A DNA stretch of 64,000 nt from Lytechinus pictus (GCF_037042905.1 NC_087256.1:31398501-31462500); one strand, 5' to 3'; counted from the first letter of the stretch, positions 12,570-25,864 are shown. Made by a program: numbers and translations. The notes: a model not told the origin generated them from the letters alone.

Positions 12570-12840
12570 ACGGAGGCGCGATAGCTCAGTCGGTAGAGTG
12601 GGGGTTTCGGATTCCGGTGACCCGGGTTCGATTCCTACTTGGTGCGGTAGTGCCCTTTGGTAAGGCATTCATTACATCCTCATTACCAAGTCCGTCGGAG
12701 AGGACATTAAGTCTGTCCCCTGGTTGCTTGCTTCCAAGCATTAATGCTTTCTTATCAAATAGGTAAAAATCACCACAAATTCATAAATCGTTGGGGAAAT
12801 AAAACTTGTGATGCTGAAAAGAGAATAAATACCACTAAGA
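12570..12840 (+). mobile_element. tRNA-derived SINE
   Basis: The head has a tRNA-like A box (TAGCTCAGTCGGTAGAG, 12582-12598) and B box (GGGTTCGATTCC, near 12624-12635) at normal spacing. A tRNA-unrelated body of about 190 bp follows ('taaggcattcattacatcc..aagtctgtcccc'). This is the usual layout of sea urchin SINEs. It is not a functional tRNA because the acceptor strands do not close. Confidence 0.7.
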
Positions 12841-12854
12841 AAAAAAACAATTGA

Positions 12855-13354
12855 GAAGCTGTAGTAGTAGTAGTGGGATGAGCAGCGTTAGTAGTAGGAG
12901 TAGTAATAGTAGTAGTAGTAGTAGTAGTAGTAGAAGTAGTAGTAACATCAGAAATCTAGTCTTTAATGGGTTACTCCTTTCGTAATGGAGTGTCTTTGTA
13001 CGACCATGACAACGGTATTGTTTCATGGGCTGACAATCCATTTATTATTTCGAAAGAAAAGATTTATGTTTTTAATGAAGAAGCTGAGCATGTACCTAAC
13101 TCAAGTGTTTATACATTCAGGATCAGTAGAAGATGATATACCTATAGTTGTATAATTTACCATGTTTGAATCACATAATGAGCAGCCGCTGCAACAGAAT
13201 TAGTAATGTAGGTATGGTATAGTAGTAGTAGGATGATCAGTAGTAGTAGTAGTAGAAGTCGTCGTAATATAGTAGTAGATGTCATCGTCGAAGTAGTAGT
13301 AATAGTAGTAGTAATAGTAGTAGTAGTAGTAGTAGTAGTAGTGATAGTAATATC

Positions 13355-13394
<40 letters not shown>

Positions 13395-13396
13395 TC

Positions 13397-13452
<56 letters not shown>

Positions 13453-13453
13453 C

Positions 13454-13490
<37 letters not shown>

Positions 13491-13525
13491 ATAGTAGTAT
13501 CAGTAGTAGTAGTAGTAGTAGTAAC

Positions 13526-13581
<56 letters not shown>

Positions 13582-13720
13582 AAGTAGTAGTATTAGTAGT
13601 AACAGCAGAAATCTAGTCTCTAATCTAGTCTCTAATCTAGTCTCTAATGGGTTACCCCTTTCGTAATGGAGTGTCTTTGTACGACCATGAAAACGGTACG
13701 GGCTGAAAATGCATTCATTA
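12855..13720. repeat. duplicated (TAG)n microsatellite with shared 85-bp flank
   Basis: Two TAG arrays (12860-12945 and 13220-13605) are each followed by the same unique segment: 'agaaatctagtct..taatgggtta..cctttcgtaatggagtg', at 12950-13020 and 13606-13705. The second array is much longer and is followed by three copies of a 12-bp AATCTAGTCTCT unit. The array and its flank were therefore duplicated together and then expanded unequally. The long valine frame is a product of the repeat. Confidence 0.85.
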
Positions 13721-13799
13721 TATCGAAATGTGATTTGTTGTTTTGCTTGTCAGATGGGTTCATACCACCCGCCTTTCCCTTTTAAATAAACACTTAACC

Positions 13800-13945
13800 G
13801 CCAAAAGAAAATAAATGAATCAATGAATGAATGAAATTATTGAATAAATAAATAAATAATGAATGAATAAATGAATAAACAAATACAATAAATAGATTAA
13901 TAAATTAATTAATTAATCAATTAAAATTAATTAATTAATAAATGC
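13800..13945. repeat. AT-rich tetranucleotide (AATG/AATA/TTAA)n tract
   Basis: Interrupted runs of AATGA, AATAA and AATTAATT. No gene signal. Confidence 0.7.
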
Positions 13946-14199
13946 GTCCCTATGGCCCTTGTCAAAACAATACGGCACTGGGACGCAATACGATAATTTG
14001 TCTGCGATATTTCACATGATATTGATATAAGGCATGATGGGGACACCGTTCTACGTATGGTGTGTGTGTTGGAAATTGTAAAAGATTCGACATCCGGACG
14101 GTAACGGGCAATTTAAATCTTGTACGATATTCAGACACAAAGAGCTTACGGTCTCCATGAAAACTGTTGTTCAAATGATTGACCTGCGAGAAGTTATAA

Positions 14200-17100
14200 G
14201 ATCTAAAGCAGAAACAGGGAGTAAAGGCTTTTTTTTTTCACGGTCAAATCAGGGTCCCATTTTATAAACACTTATCATATTAACAACTACACAGTTTCTA
14301 TAACCATGATAACAGGTTTATGGTCAGCCAATCACATATAATGATTTAAGTAGCTTTTAATTGTTACTGCAAATTTGTTGTTATAACAAATTTTATGAAA
14401 CGAGCCCTGATCGATATGGAATACTGCAGATAGATAAACCAAATCTCTCCCGAGTTGAAACGATTCGGATATCTGACGTCACATTTATAACGGAGGTGGC
14501 GTGGTTTGGGAATAATTTGTTCAGACAGGGATCGCGCTACGGGGGGCAGCATGCGACCGCCCCTATGGGTTTTTTTGCGAGAAAAGAGAAACAAAAGTAT
14601 TTTAAAAAAAAGGAAGAAAGAAGATAGAAGAGCACAAAAAGAGAGTTATCAGTTGTGGTACTCCTGAAATATTCAATCGAGAAGATTTTTTTGCCTCACC
14701 CCTTCACTATAACAATATCCCAGCGCCACTCTTGTGTTCAAAAGTAAAATTATGCTCCCGTATGGATACGAGAAGAAGGGAGAGACCGACATATAAACTG
14801 TTTTCAAACGGAAAGAGAGCGGACTGAAGGATGAAGAGAGGGAGAGGGGGGGTGAGAGAAGAGAAAAAGAGAGGGAGAGGGGGGTAGAAAGAGACTGATA
14901 CAGACGGAGGGGGAGAGAGGGGAAAAGAAAGCTAGAGAATAGGGAGGGGGAGAATGGTAGAAGGGGAGGCTGGCACCATTTAATGTGTTCTTCCAATATT
15001 TTCGGTCGCCATGGTTGCCAGCTGCTTCTTACCTATACCAATTCTCTCACTTTTGTTTGACATCAATATACTTTTTTTTTTCATTGAATAACTATTAAAA
15101 TGCATAGAAGTCTTAAGACGCATTGTACTCTTTTGTCTGTTATCCTTGTTCTAAGTGCCACCTCCAGACAACCTTACTCCTCGTACTTCAGTCTTCAGAC
15201 TTTTTCTCGAGACATCTTGCATATTCGACTACCTTCTCACCAATCTTACGCAATCTTGACAAGCTTAAGGGGTCAGTGCATTCAAATTCACGTTGATTCC
15301 CAGTGATGCACAGTGCCAAATAAACCCTAGTGTCCATATATGTTTGGGAGGTACAAGTTATGCAACTTATCCAATGGCCATTTCATGTTATTTGAACCCC
15401 TCACAATAAGTCTTAGTCGCATGAGTAGTAAGAGCAAAAGGAAAGTTGCCAAAGACTGAAAAAATAAACCATTCAACAATCATTCCAATAGACATTCGGG
15501 CAGTAAACGGGAGTTGGGATCTTTTTTATTTTTATTATTAATTTATTTTTTATTCTTCGTTTATTTTTTTTTATTTCCTCGCTTGTTCGCTTATTTATCA
15601 GTTTCTTGGAGATAAAAGACGACCCATTTTGTCGACTTAATTTTTCTCTCATACTGCATCTTCTTTTTGCCTCAACAACATCGAAATGATGCACGGTGCA
15701 AAATTGCACCTCCGATGACCTCCTGGGGTTGTTTCACAAAGATATAAGTATTACTCAGAGTTAAATGCCGAAGAGTCCTTGATATGCAACGTACAATCTT
15801 ATTGATTAATACGCATCAGTACACGTCCTCTTTGCATGATCTGACCAATGCTGTTTTGCCTTCTATACCGCACTCAAATAGGTGCGACTCTAAGTCATAC
15901 TTTAATGTTAGTATCTCTTGATATATTTCACATGTTTAGTATGTTTTCAATCGAAACTTCTAATTCGTGTGTATTCTTTCGCCCCCTTTAGTTTAAGGAT
16001 AACATAATAGCGGAATTCACATTCCTTGTATCCAATCTTCGATAAAATAGTGTAGGTAAATCAAGGTTACTCCAGACATCAAAATATTTTATTGTGGCAA
16101 CGTGTGCTCAACAGCCGTCCTCCAAGTTAGAAGGGATAATGAATAAGGGATAAAGACTGGAACAATGTCGGTGGCCCAATGAGCCAAACAAAAATTTGAG
16201 GGTACCAGACATGGCGGATGGGGCAACGATTCCAACTTGTTTTCTATAAAAGATTAAAATTTGTGATGGATTTTTACATAATTTGAAAACGAAAAGACTA
16301 CTTAAAAAAAAACTATTTTACTTTTCATTTCTTTCGTGTTTTCAATTTCTTTTTTTGGAGGGGGGGGGTCGTGAAAATGTTGGGGGTCCAATGAGTCCTC
16401 TTATTTGTACGCCAGTAAGCAATGCTATGGAGGAGGGAGGGGGGCAAAAGCGGCAGCCCAATGTGATTTACAAATTATTATAAAGGGAAAATGACAAAAG
16501 GACAGTTCCGTTGCATTTTTTTAGTTCATTTTTTCTCATTTCAAACAAAGAAATAAAAATGTAATATCTTGAATATTATCATGAGAACAGAAGACATTTA
16601 AATACATAAAAATTATTTCTTTCTGCAATCAAAAAAGAGGATGAGAAAAATTAGAAAAAATAATTCAATTCTAAATGCAAAATTTTCGTATTTCCTGGCT
16701 ACTCTGGGTCATCCCCTCTGCACCTTTTCATAAAATAACATTGCGTCACTCCATGAGAAAGAAATATAACAAAGTGTGCAATCAAACAGGTGGGCTTGTG
16801 AGAAAGGAACAAAAGACAAAAAAAGAAGTTCCAAAAAAGGATGGTCGTTCAACACCGCGATTTTGTAATTATTACAAAATTGATAAAAGCCAAATTAAGG
16901 TATTTTTGACCGTTGCCCCTGATCGCAAGAAAGAGTCAATGAGAGATAACGTTGTCTTTATATCGCTGGTGGTGACAGTGTGTGTGTGTGTGTGTGCGTG
17001 TGTGGGAGAGTGTGTGTCGTGGGGGCGCAAATTAGACTGCGTTGGTTTTAATGATTCAAAATAAGGGGGCTAGAACTTGCAACCTCCATCATGTCCATAT

Positions 17101-18900
17101 TTCCCGTTAGGGGAACGGACTTTGCCACTTTAGCTACGTTACATACCCTGGTTATGATGCAATTCTTCATGTCACGCTTGGAAATACTAATGATCACTTT
17201 TTGCTGTTTCATCATCATCATGTTGTTAATTTAGTTTGTATTCTTTCAATTATATATTGGTTATTTAAATGTTTCATGTTTATCTTGTTCGGAGTATTTT
17301 GTCACGTGTAATAAACTGATAATGTTTGCAGAGACCAAATACATCATCTTAAATAATCTTGTTTCTTGTAATGCATACGCAACCTCGGGCTATTTAGATA
17401 CGTTACCAGTGAATAGAGAGACAATTGACTATCAAATAAACGGCATGTTCATCATCCCGACCTTCATCGGATGATGACGTACTTCCAGTACGGTAACCCC
17501 TACTTCACCGCAAATACTTGACAAACATTTACACGATTTCTTGCCTTTAACAAACATGGCTGTGTATGTAGAGTCAATGAAATGTATGAGAGGGGTCTTT
17601 ATTGAGAATGATACAATATACTTTAATTGAATAGAAATAACGAATGCTTACATCTGGGGCTTTCTTACACGTCAGTCTTATTCAAATCAATGAGTGATCG
17701 ACAGCCTTAGTTCTAGGAACGTGTTATTTTTTTTAGTTGCCGAGATCTTAGACATAATAGATAATGCCCTCCTGTACGATGATCAATTATTACAAAAAGT
17801 GGCAAGTAGCAAAAGTACATTAATTTCAGATGGCGTTCATCGATGGTCAAAGAGATTGAGAGGTTGAGATTTTATTCATTTCCGTTCACAACAAAATACA
17901 ATCAAAGTCACAAAATATCACAAAGAACTGTGTCACTCCTGGTAATACATTTAAAATTAAAAATATATATGATACAAGGAGCTACAATGACGTTTGCTAG
18001 TAATTAGATGAAAACGAACGGAGGTGCTTACCAAAGATAGGGCATGCTTGTATGGGAGCAAGCCCCTGTAACTTAGTTTCCGACTATTATGAGCAATATG
18101 CAAAACTATTACAGTATAATACCATGAATACAGAGTGATGGTTGACAGTCCTAAACAAAATATCAAAAGTTACTACAAATGAGTGACGATTTTTTTTTCT
18201 AAAGAAGAAAATAGTAATAATGATGAAAAATATATAAAGAAATTAATATGATAGTGAGAGAGAAATACAGAAATAAAGGAAAGAGGGAAGGGTGCAGCTA
18301 AAAATGGAAGTGCAATGAAAAACACGGCATGTGCATGGACAGATCTCACTCGGCAAGACAGTAAAAACCTGCCTGAAAAATATAAGTTGGAAATTATGGA
18401 ATATTCCCTGTTAAAACAATTTTTTTTTTTTTTTTTTTTTTTGGGGGGGGTTATTTTCAAAGTTAACGTTCTCTTATCGTTAAGAGATAAAATATATATA
18501 TATATATATATTCCCTTAAAATAAGTCCCTTTTATGGCTATTTCTGAAAGTGATATTATAGCTTATCACTCTCAGTAGGATCATCCACATATAATGTTGT
18601 TTTCTCTCTCTAAAAAAAACTATAATTCCAAGCTTCTTCTACGAAATCTTAACTTTTTTAACTTTAACTGTCAACGATTCCACACCCCTCTGTCAGTCAG
18701 ATACTAAAAACATCTCAATCGAGTACACTCTAGTAATTACTAGAGTGTACTCGAGTGAGTTGGGTTTTTAGTTTTTTGATTGATTGATTGGCCGATATGG
18801 CCTTTTATTTGCATCCAAGATAAAATCATACATTTAAAATGATAAAACAATATTTTAAAATATTATAAAGAGGCAAGGGATGATAAAGCAAAATACAATT
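14200..18900. other. gene-free stretch
   Basis: No supported gene. It contains a GA-rich tract (14830-14960), a copy of the dispersed 'gagccaaacaaaaatttgaggg' repeat (16165-16480), a (TG)n run (16977-17015), a T23/G8 run near 18421-18450, a (TA)n run at 18492-18511 and a 17-bp palindrome-like 'actctagtaattactagagt' near 18726. Frames of 60-129 codons lack splice sites, signal peptides or recognisable motifs. Confidence 0.5.
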
Positions 18901-19302
18901 TTAGAGATAACAATTTCAACAAATGAAAGCACAACATACATGTACTGGATGCAGGGGACCAGCAAAGGCCGAAGGCCTATCAAGGCTAGTCCCCGAACAT
19001 AACATACAAATAAATAAAGTATACACCAGTTCAATATTTTACTTTGAAATCTTTATATTCCTATGGTTTCATTTTAATAAATATCCTAGGAACAGCTTGG
19101 AGCTGTATGGTATTAATAATTCATCTGAAATATATACATTCTACGGCTTCATTAATTAAGGAAAGAGATCCCAGGGCAGCAGAACCCTCAGAAAAAATAT
19201 GAAGCCTGTTGACGCCCAACACAAACTTAACAAGTCCATTATTAACGTCATTCATTTGCAATGGAGTGATAGGTAAAACAAAATGGGCGGCAGGAGTGTC
19301 GA

Positions 19303-19495
<193 letters not shown>

Positions 19496-19554
19496 TTAAT
19501 TAATTTATTTACAATTATTTTTGTTGGGGGCAAGCCCCAAGCCCCACCCCCTTT

Positions 19555-20720
19555 ACACCTTCATGACGTATCTACAAATGGTTTATATTCAAAGAGTGGT
19601 GTTAAAACTCCCTTCATGGGTATCTTCAAATGGTTTATATTCAAAGAGTGGTGTTACAACTACCTATACACGGTGTATCTGCAAATGGTTTATATTCAAA
19701 GAGTGGTGTAACAACTCCCTATACATAGCGTATCTGCAAATGGTTTGGGTGGTGTTACAACTCCCTTCATGGCGTATCTACAAATGGTTTATATTCAAAG
19801 AGTGGTGTTACAACTCCCTTCATGGCGTATCTGCATATGGTTTATATTCAAAGAGTGGTGTTACAACTGCCAATACATGGCGTGTCTACACATGGTTTAT
19901 ATTCAGAGAGTGGGTGTTACAACTCCCAATACATGGCGTATCTGCAAGTGGTTTATATTCAAAGAGTGGTGTTACAACTCCCTTCATGGCGTATCTGCAA
20001 ATGGTTTATAATCAAAGAGTGGTGTTACAACTGCCAATACATGGCGTGTCTACACATGGTTTATATTCAGAGAGTGGGTGTTACAACTCCCAATACATGG
20101 CGTATCTGCAAGTGGTTTATATTCAAAGAGTGGTGTTACAACCCCCTATACATGGCGTATCTGCAAATGATTTATATTCAAAGAGTGGTGTTACAACTCC
20201 CTATACATGGCGTGTCTACAAATGGTTTGTATTCAAAGAGTGGTGTTACAACCCCCTATACATGGCGTATCTGCAAATGATTTATATTCGAAGAGTGGTG
20301 TTACTACTCCCTGCGTGGCATGTCTACAAATGGTTTATATTCAAAGAGTGGTGTTACAACTCCCTATACATGGCGTATCTGCAATGGTTTATATTTAAAG
20401 AGTGGTGTTACAACTCCCAATACATGGCGTATCTGCAAATGGTTTATATTTAAAGAGTGGTGTTACCATTAATAGCTCCATGGTGTTACAACTTCATTCA
20501 TGGCGTATCTGAAAATGGTTTATATTCAAAGAGTGGTGTTACAACTCCCAATACATGGCGTATCTGCAAATGGTTTATATTTAAAGAGTGGTGTTACTAT
20601 TAATAGCTCCATTGTGTTACAACTTCCTTCATGGCGTGTCTACGAATGGTTTATATTTAAAGAGTGGTGTTACGACTCCCTATTCATGGCGTTACTGCAA
20701 ATGGTTTACATTCACCTAGT
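19555..20720. repeat. 54-bp minisatellite, about 20 copies
   Basis: Each unit contains CATGGCGTATCTGCAAATGG, then 'tttatattcaaagagtgg', then 'tgttacaactccc'. The spacing between successive CATG words is 53-56 bp (for example 19562, 19615, 19669). Because 54 is a multiple of three, a 310-codon frame survives (19521-20453) with an 18-residue period. Indels shift the repeat through all three frames with no frame conserved, which argues against coding. Two units are interrupted by the insert 'attaatagctcca'. Confidence 0.9.
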
Positions 20721-21141
20721 CTAAAGTCTGATGGTCTTGTTTAGAGAGTCTAATAACACACGGACTAACACCCATTCGGTCTATGTTTTTTGTTGATTAC
20801 TTGTATTTTTTTATAATTTATGTTCGTTACTGTTTCTTTTTTACCTTCTTTAAATGTTTGTTTAGAATCTGTTTTTTTAATCTGAATATATTGTGTCAAC
20901 CTTAAACATGTATAATCATGCCAATGTTAAATGTTCAAGTTTTTTTTATATTTATTTGACCCCACGGAAGAGCAGCATGACAAGCCAGTCAAACTGTCTG
21001 TGGGCAATCCACCGTATTTTATTGTATATATGCTTTTTCTTTTCACCGAAATGAATACTACTACTAATATAAATTTTGTCTAACTGCCGTCTGGTCTACA
21101 CTAATCTTGGTCAAATACATTGTCGTAATATTATTAAGTTT

Positions 21142-21738
21142 AAAGATCAAGTCCACCCCAGGAAAATGCTGACTTGAATAAATAGAGAAAAATCAAACTA
21201 GCATAGTGCTGAAAATTTCATCAAAATCGGATGTTAAATAAGAAAGTTGTGACAATTTAAAGTTTCGCTTATTTTTCACAAAACAGTGATATGCACAACT
21301 AGGTGAGTCAGTCGATGATGTCCATCACTCACTATTTCTTTTGTTTTTTATTGTTTGAATTATACAATACTTCATTTTTTATAGATTTGACAATAAGGAC
21401 CAACTTGACTGAACCATATAGTATTAAACAATGCCAATTCCACATGTTCAGGGAGAAATTAATCGTTGTATCACTTGACAATGAGGAGAAAATTAGAATA
21501 TTTCATATTTCATATAATAAAAATACAAAAGAAATAGTGAGTGGATGACGTCATAGTCTCCTCATTTGCATACAAGCCAGGATGTGCATATAACTGTTTT
21601 GTGAAATTAAGCGAAACTTTAAAATGTCATAACTTTCTTATTTTACATCCGATTTTGATGAAATTTTCAGTGTCATGTTTGTTGGATTTTTCTCTTTTTA
21701 TTCAAAATCAAATTTTTGTTGGGGTGGACTTGTCCTTT
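21142..21738. mobile_element. fold-back element, about 597 bp
   Basis: It starts AAGATCAAGTCCACCCC and ends GGGGTGGACTTGTCCTT. The inner arms pair 'gctgaaaatttcatcaaaatcgga' with its reverse complement (in part). The 81- and 102-codon open frames inside are repeat translations. A related copy is at 61605-62150. Confidence 0.85.
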
Positions 21739-21869
21739 ATTGTCCATATGGTCCGATATCAACTTTGTTATAGGAATCATTTTACACTTTTCATAAATAT
21801 GAATATTTGGTTCATAAACTGTTTATCCAATCATATAGACATGGCGTAATTTCCTTCGGCGAGAAAGTT

Positions 21870-22030
21870 ATCCTCATTGTGCCGCACTCGACCCAGGTGA
21901 GGTGAATTGGTACCCGATAGGATTTATACCTAGAACGCTTTAGCGCCTATTAATATGGCGGCTCAGCTACAGCCGGGGTAATATTATACCAAGTATCAAA
22001 GCGCAGTTGAGTATATGCACATAGTATCTC
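21870..22030 (+). mobile_element. SINE body
   Basis: It shares 'caggtgaggtgaattggtacccg..aggattta', 'aacgctttagcgcc' and 'ctcagctacagccggggtaat' with the body of the complete SINE at 49955-50190 ('aatgggtaccgggcaggatt', 'aagcgcctttagc', 'gagctacaaccggtaat'). The tRNA head is missing or decayed. Confidence 0.6.
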
Positions 22031-22070
22031 GTAATGAGTCAAAATGGGTATGGCCTAACTGAATATTAGA

Positions 22071-22644
22071 TTAAAGGAAACCAAAACCCAAGAAGAGAAG
22101 CAATCGTACTGGAAAGAGTAAAATGATAGGAACAAAGTTTCATCAAAATCGGTTATGAAATAAGCAAGTTAAAGACGTTTAAAATGTCTGTTTTAATTTC
22201 TATGGGGATCCTCAAGTTGGCAAACATGCTTCAAAATGGCTGATTTTGTGGACAACTCTCCATTTGATTTGTATACAATTTTTCAGATTTTCCCCATTAT
22301 CTTTTAAATTGCATATTGCCTCATTCTGAGCATAATATATGTCATGGGAAAATATAATTCACACCGCCTATGTCAAGGTCAGGAGGAAATGATGTGAAAT
22401 ATATGAAATGAAGGGGAAAATCTGAAAAATTGTGTACAAAACAAATGGACGGTTTTCCACAAAATCAGCCATTTTGAAGCATGTTTGCCAATTTGAGGAT
22501 CCCCACAGAAAGTACAAGACTTTTTAAACATCCATAACTTGCTTATTTCACAACCGATTTTGATGAAACTTGTTTTAAATTGTTTCTACCATTTTACTCT
22601 TTCCAATAAGATTGCTGCTCTTCTTGGGTTTTGGTTTCCTTTAA
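22071..22644. mobile_element. fold-back element, about 574 bp
   Basis: It begins TTAAAGGAAACCAAAACCCA and ends TGGGTTTTGGTTTCCTTTAA. Inside, 'catcaaaatcggtt' faces 'aaccgattttgatg', and 'aagttggcaaacatgcttc' faces 'gaagcatgtttgcc'. No coding capacity. Confidence 0.9.
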
Positions 22645-22649
22645 GTGAA

Positions 22650-25500
22650 TGAGGTAAATGGCAATTAGACCAAATGGTTAGTAGACGACCTGGTTGTAGA
22701 CAAACTAGGATTAGACCATTATAAGATAGATAGAGTGTAGATAAAGTGGCATTTTACCCTATAGGAGTTACATCACCTACATGCTACCCATGGACAAGCC
22801 ATTCCATCTACACTTTGACCTTTAAATATGACAATTTATTAATTGTACGCGTGGTTTTGATAATGACAAGATAATAAGAGATGAACCAGCTCACCAAATC
22901 AGTTAATTAGATGTTCATATTCTGACATGAATATTTGATCGTTATAACCAAGGTGTTATGATTTGCTGTCAGACTTCCGTTTGAAGGTATGGGTGTGTAT
23001 TTTCGTCGAAGAGGTGAGAAAGTATTAAGGTTGGATTCGGGGAACGGATGTGATTCAGGAGGCTCTTTGCTCGGTTAGACGATACTTTGATGGCCATCCG
23101 TTCTACTTTCTGCAAGAATAATGATACTAGACGCTGGTGGGTGTCATCAAACATTTCACACTATTCAATATTATTTTCTAAATTAGCATTATTTTCACTG
23201 GAACAACTTAATGGAGAGAAAGACAATGTTTTTTGTAAATAAATAAATCAGCTTAGGAAGGCTGCAGTCAGTAGACGAAATTTTTCGAGGTAGCTCTTCG
23301 AGATTTGTTTTGTGTATTTAGAGATTTTTTTTATTTATTTGTTATTTTCAACCAAGACAGATGAGCTTTCATGATCAAATAAATCAGTTGTGTTTTACAT
23401 TGCCATCCCTTGAGTATTATACATACCTACGGTGAAAAAATGAAAAAGGGGCCGTTTCGGAAGAAATGATTAAAATTAAACCCCTTGTGCAATTGTTCAT
23501 TTTTTATGTTTACATATATTCAAAAATCATTGAAATCGTCTGCTTCCAAATTTTGACAATTGTACCTTTTCCGCTTTTTAATGAAATATAAGGTTTTGAA
23601 TAGGTTTCCTTCTCTTTTCTAACGTCCCCTTTTTAATTTTCTATATACTTTTCTTACCTTTGTCTCTTTTCGACATCTAAAGGAAGAGAGAAAAGTTTGT
23701 TACATTAAAAATCAATTATAAATCGTACAAGAAAAAAAAGGTTATTGAAGAATGGATGACGGACGATGTTTTCAAGAGAATAATGGAATTACCCATTAAC
23801 ATCATGCCTTGGCTGAGTGGTCTAACGCGCATGACAAGAGACAAAGTCAGGGGTTCGTTCCCATGTCATGGCAGTTTTTACCTTCAGGTAGGCAATGCTT
23901 CTCCATTTTAATCTTGTTGTATAGGTACATATTAAAAAAAATATTAAAATCATAACGAAGCACAATAATTGTAGCTTTCATTGTGTTTACACGTCACGGA
24001 GTTTGCCCAATTTGGAAAGATTCTTGAAAAATAAATAAATAAGGAGTCTCCTGCTCATTGAAGTGTGAACATAATTTGTAAAAAAAAAAATTGAGTGATG
24101 GAATGTACATCACTAATAATTAAATCTATTGATTGTTAAAATAATGCGTATTTGATTCTAGAGGTATGTATAAATGTTCATGGTATTTATGCAATTGCAT
24201 CATTAATTTGAAATCTAGAGAATTTGTAATGATTCCTAAGTATCATGAGTATATGAATTATAAAGTTTGTCGCGGTTATATACTAAAACAGACACACACA
24301 AACTCTGAAAATCATAACCAAAGTGCATTCCCGCTAAATTACAAATCCTTTGCCCCTCGATTGTAGTTTGTAAACTATGTTTTATTTAAAGAAGAGAATA
24401 GCTCCATATAAAAGAGATTGTGCAGATATAGGTGTCCCAATTCGCAATGAGAAACGATGTCCTTGGTTATTTAGTAATAGTATCTACTGACACTAAAGTA
24501 CTCCATTAAAAATTTGAATACTTTACTGAAAAAATTAATCGATTTGTTGGAGGGTAACGCGCTTATATTTTTCCTGTATTTATTTTTTTGTTTCGAACCA
24601 CTCAATGGCAATCACAATCACATTAAAGATATCGTCCCAAGACCATGAAGACACGCCAGACTACCAAAATCTACTACTTAGATGACATCGGTCGGTTTGG
24701 CGTCGCGTTTGTTGGTTTGGCTGTGGAATTTGATTCCATTTCTCTGCTTTGTATCATCAACGTGTCGTGGAGATTATTATAAACGGTATTCTTTCTTAAT
24801 TGTTTATTGGAAAAAAAAAGCGAAACTATTATGAAAGATTGGTAGAGATTTTCTACACACCCACACCTTTACACACACTCACACACCCACCCACACCCTC
24901 ACGCACACTCACACACATATACACACACCTGATAAATGCACCCCGACCCACTGACTCCTCTATCCTCCTCCCTTTTCATGAGGATTGATAACACGACATT
25001 TGTTTCGGTCTCAGGATCTCAGATGGTATAGGGTTAGAGTTATGATTGTAATAGATTTGCTTGTGTTCAATTTACCTGACCGTGAGAGAGAGAGAGGGGG
25101 GAGGGGGAGAGAGAGAGAGAAGGTTCAGAGACTACGGTTTATCAAAATTTTGGAGGTTAGGTTTTAATGTAGGCCTAACGTGCAGATTTTCCATCGGAGC
25201 AATTGTCGCCGGAGCAAATGTCATGGAATCACTTTTACGACCTTCACCTTCAAATGAATTTCATTTTATCTTAAAGTGTTCTCTTAACTCAACTGATTAG
25301 CCCTTTTTCACGAGAAAGAGGAATAGATGGGCGTGTTTCACGAGAACCTTCTCAAAGCATGTTAAGTGAAGCCTCATTACAAACAAAGTGACAGCTTATC
25401 CCTGGATTGACCTAAAGAGAAAGAGAGAGGGAGAGAGAGGGGGAGAGATGTCGATGCATGATTTGAGTAGAAGGGTTTTACCTTCCTTCGTCATCGTTTT
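22650..25500. other. gene-free stretch
   Basis: No supported gene. It includes the SINE head at 23806, a CA-rich run at 24853-24925, a GA run at 25085-25122, and the short GGAGCAATTGTCGCCGG repeat at 25195-25225. Nothing else recognisable. Confidence 0.45.
23806..23925 (+). mobile_element. tRNA-like SINE head
   Basis: A-box-like TGGCTGAGTGGTCTAACGCG and B-box-like GGGGTTCGTTCCC at tRNA spacing. The sequence is Leu/Ser-like but without a properly paired acceptor stem. It is followed by 'accttcaggtaggcaatgc', resembling the start of the body of other SINEs here. Confidence 0.55.
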
Positions 25501-25537
25501 GCGACAAGAATGAGGTAACTTCTTTTTTGTCCGTGTC

Positions 25538-25547
25538 GGATAATTCC
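25538..25547 (+). promoter_or_regulatory. Rel/NF-kappaB-like site upstream of gene A exon 0
   Basis: GGATAATTCC, a half-palindromic Rel-type motif, lies about 70 bp upstream of the TATA box at 25616. A CACGTG E-box is at 25557-25562. Seen directly as sequence; function is inference and one such motif is not rare by chance. Confidence 0.3.
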
Positions 25548-25615
25548 TTTTGTATACCACGTGCTGATAAGTCCTTCTGGATGACGATATCAATTCTGAG
25601 AATGGTTGGTAAGGG

Positions 25616-25624
25616 TATAAAAGG
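25616..25624 (+). promoter_or_regulatory. TATA box, putative gene A promoter
   Basis: TATAAAAGG is a consensus TATA box preceded by G-rich sequence. It predicts transcription starting near 25646. It is the best TATA box upstream of gene A, and the exon that would follow ends in a good donor. The next coding exon downstream on this strand is gene A exon 1, about 3.1 kb away. Confidence 0.45.
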
Positions 25625-25645
25625 ACCGTGTTTGAATAGTAACTG

Positions 25646-25864
25646 ACCAATTATTGACCATATGATCCCAAGTGGAAGCCACCACGTGTGTCCATTCATC
25701 AGTTCATTCATTCTCGACCGACAAGCATCTCGACTTCTACCAGTGTTAAGTCGAAAGAGTTACCACTTTTATTTGGGGTTTTCGTCGGAGTTTGTGATTA
25801 TCTTGCCGAATCTTACCCAAGTTTTACAGAGTTTTATTTATTGTCATACAGTCTACAGCAATTG
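25646..25864 (+). other. putative 5' non-coding exon of gene A
   Basis: Bounded by the predicted start 30 nt after the TATA box and by the donor TTG|GTAAGT at 25864/25865. The partner would be the acceptor tttcctag|T at 28949/28950, which has a strong polypyrimidine tract and lies 11 nt before the gene A ATG. An upstream ATG at 25662 opens a frame that runs through the exon, out of frame with gene A. That could repress translation or mean the model is incomplete. The 5' end is approximate. Confidence 0.35.

Noticed and set aside
12570..12650. Functional tRNA gene
   Set aside because: A and B boxes are present but the acceptor ends do not pair and a SINE body follows.
13233..13616. 127-codon poly-valine frame
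   Set aside because: Translation of a (TAG/GTA)n microsatellite.
19521..20453. 310-codon open frame with a tandem 18-residue repeat
   Set aside because: It is the translation of the 54-bp minisatellite; the repeat rotates through all three frames and has no conserved one.
19555..20720. CRISPR array
   Set aside because: Units are contiguous without unique spacers, and the genome is eukaryotic; it is a minisatellite.
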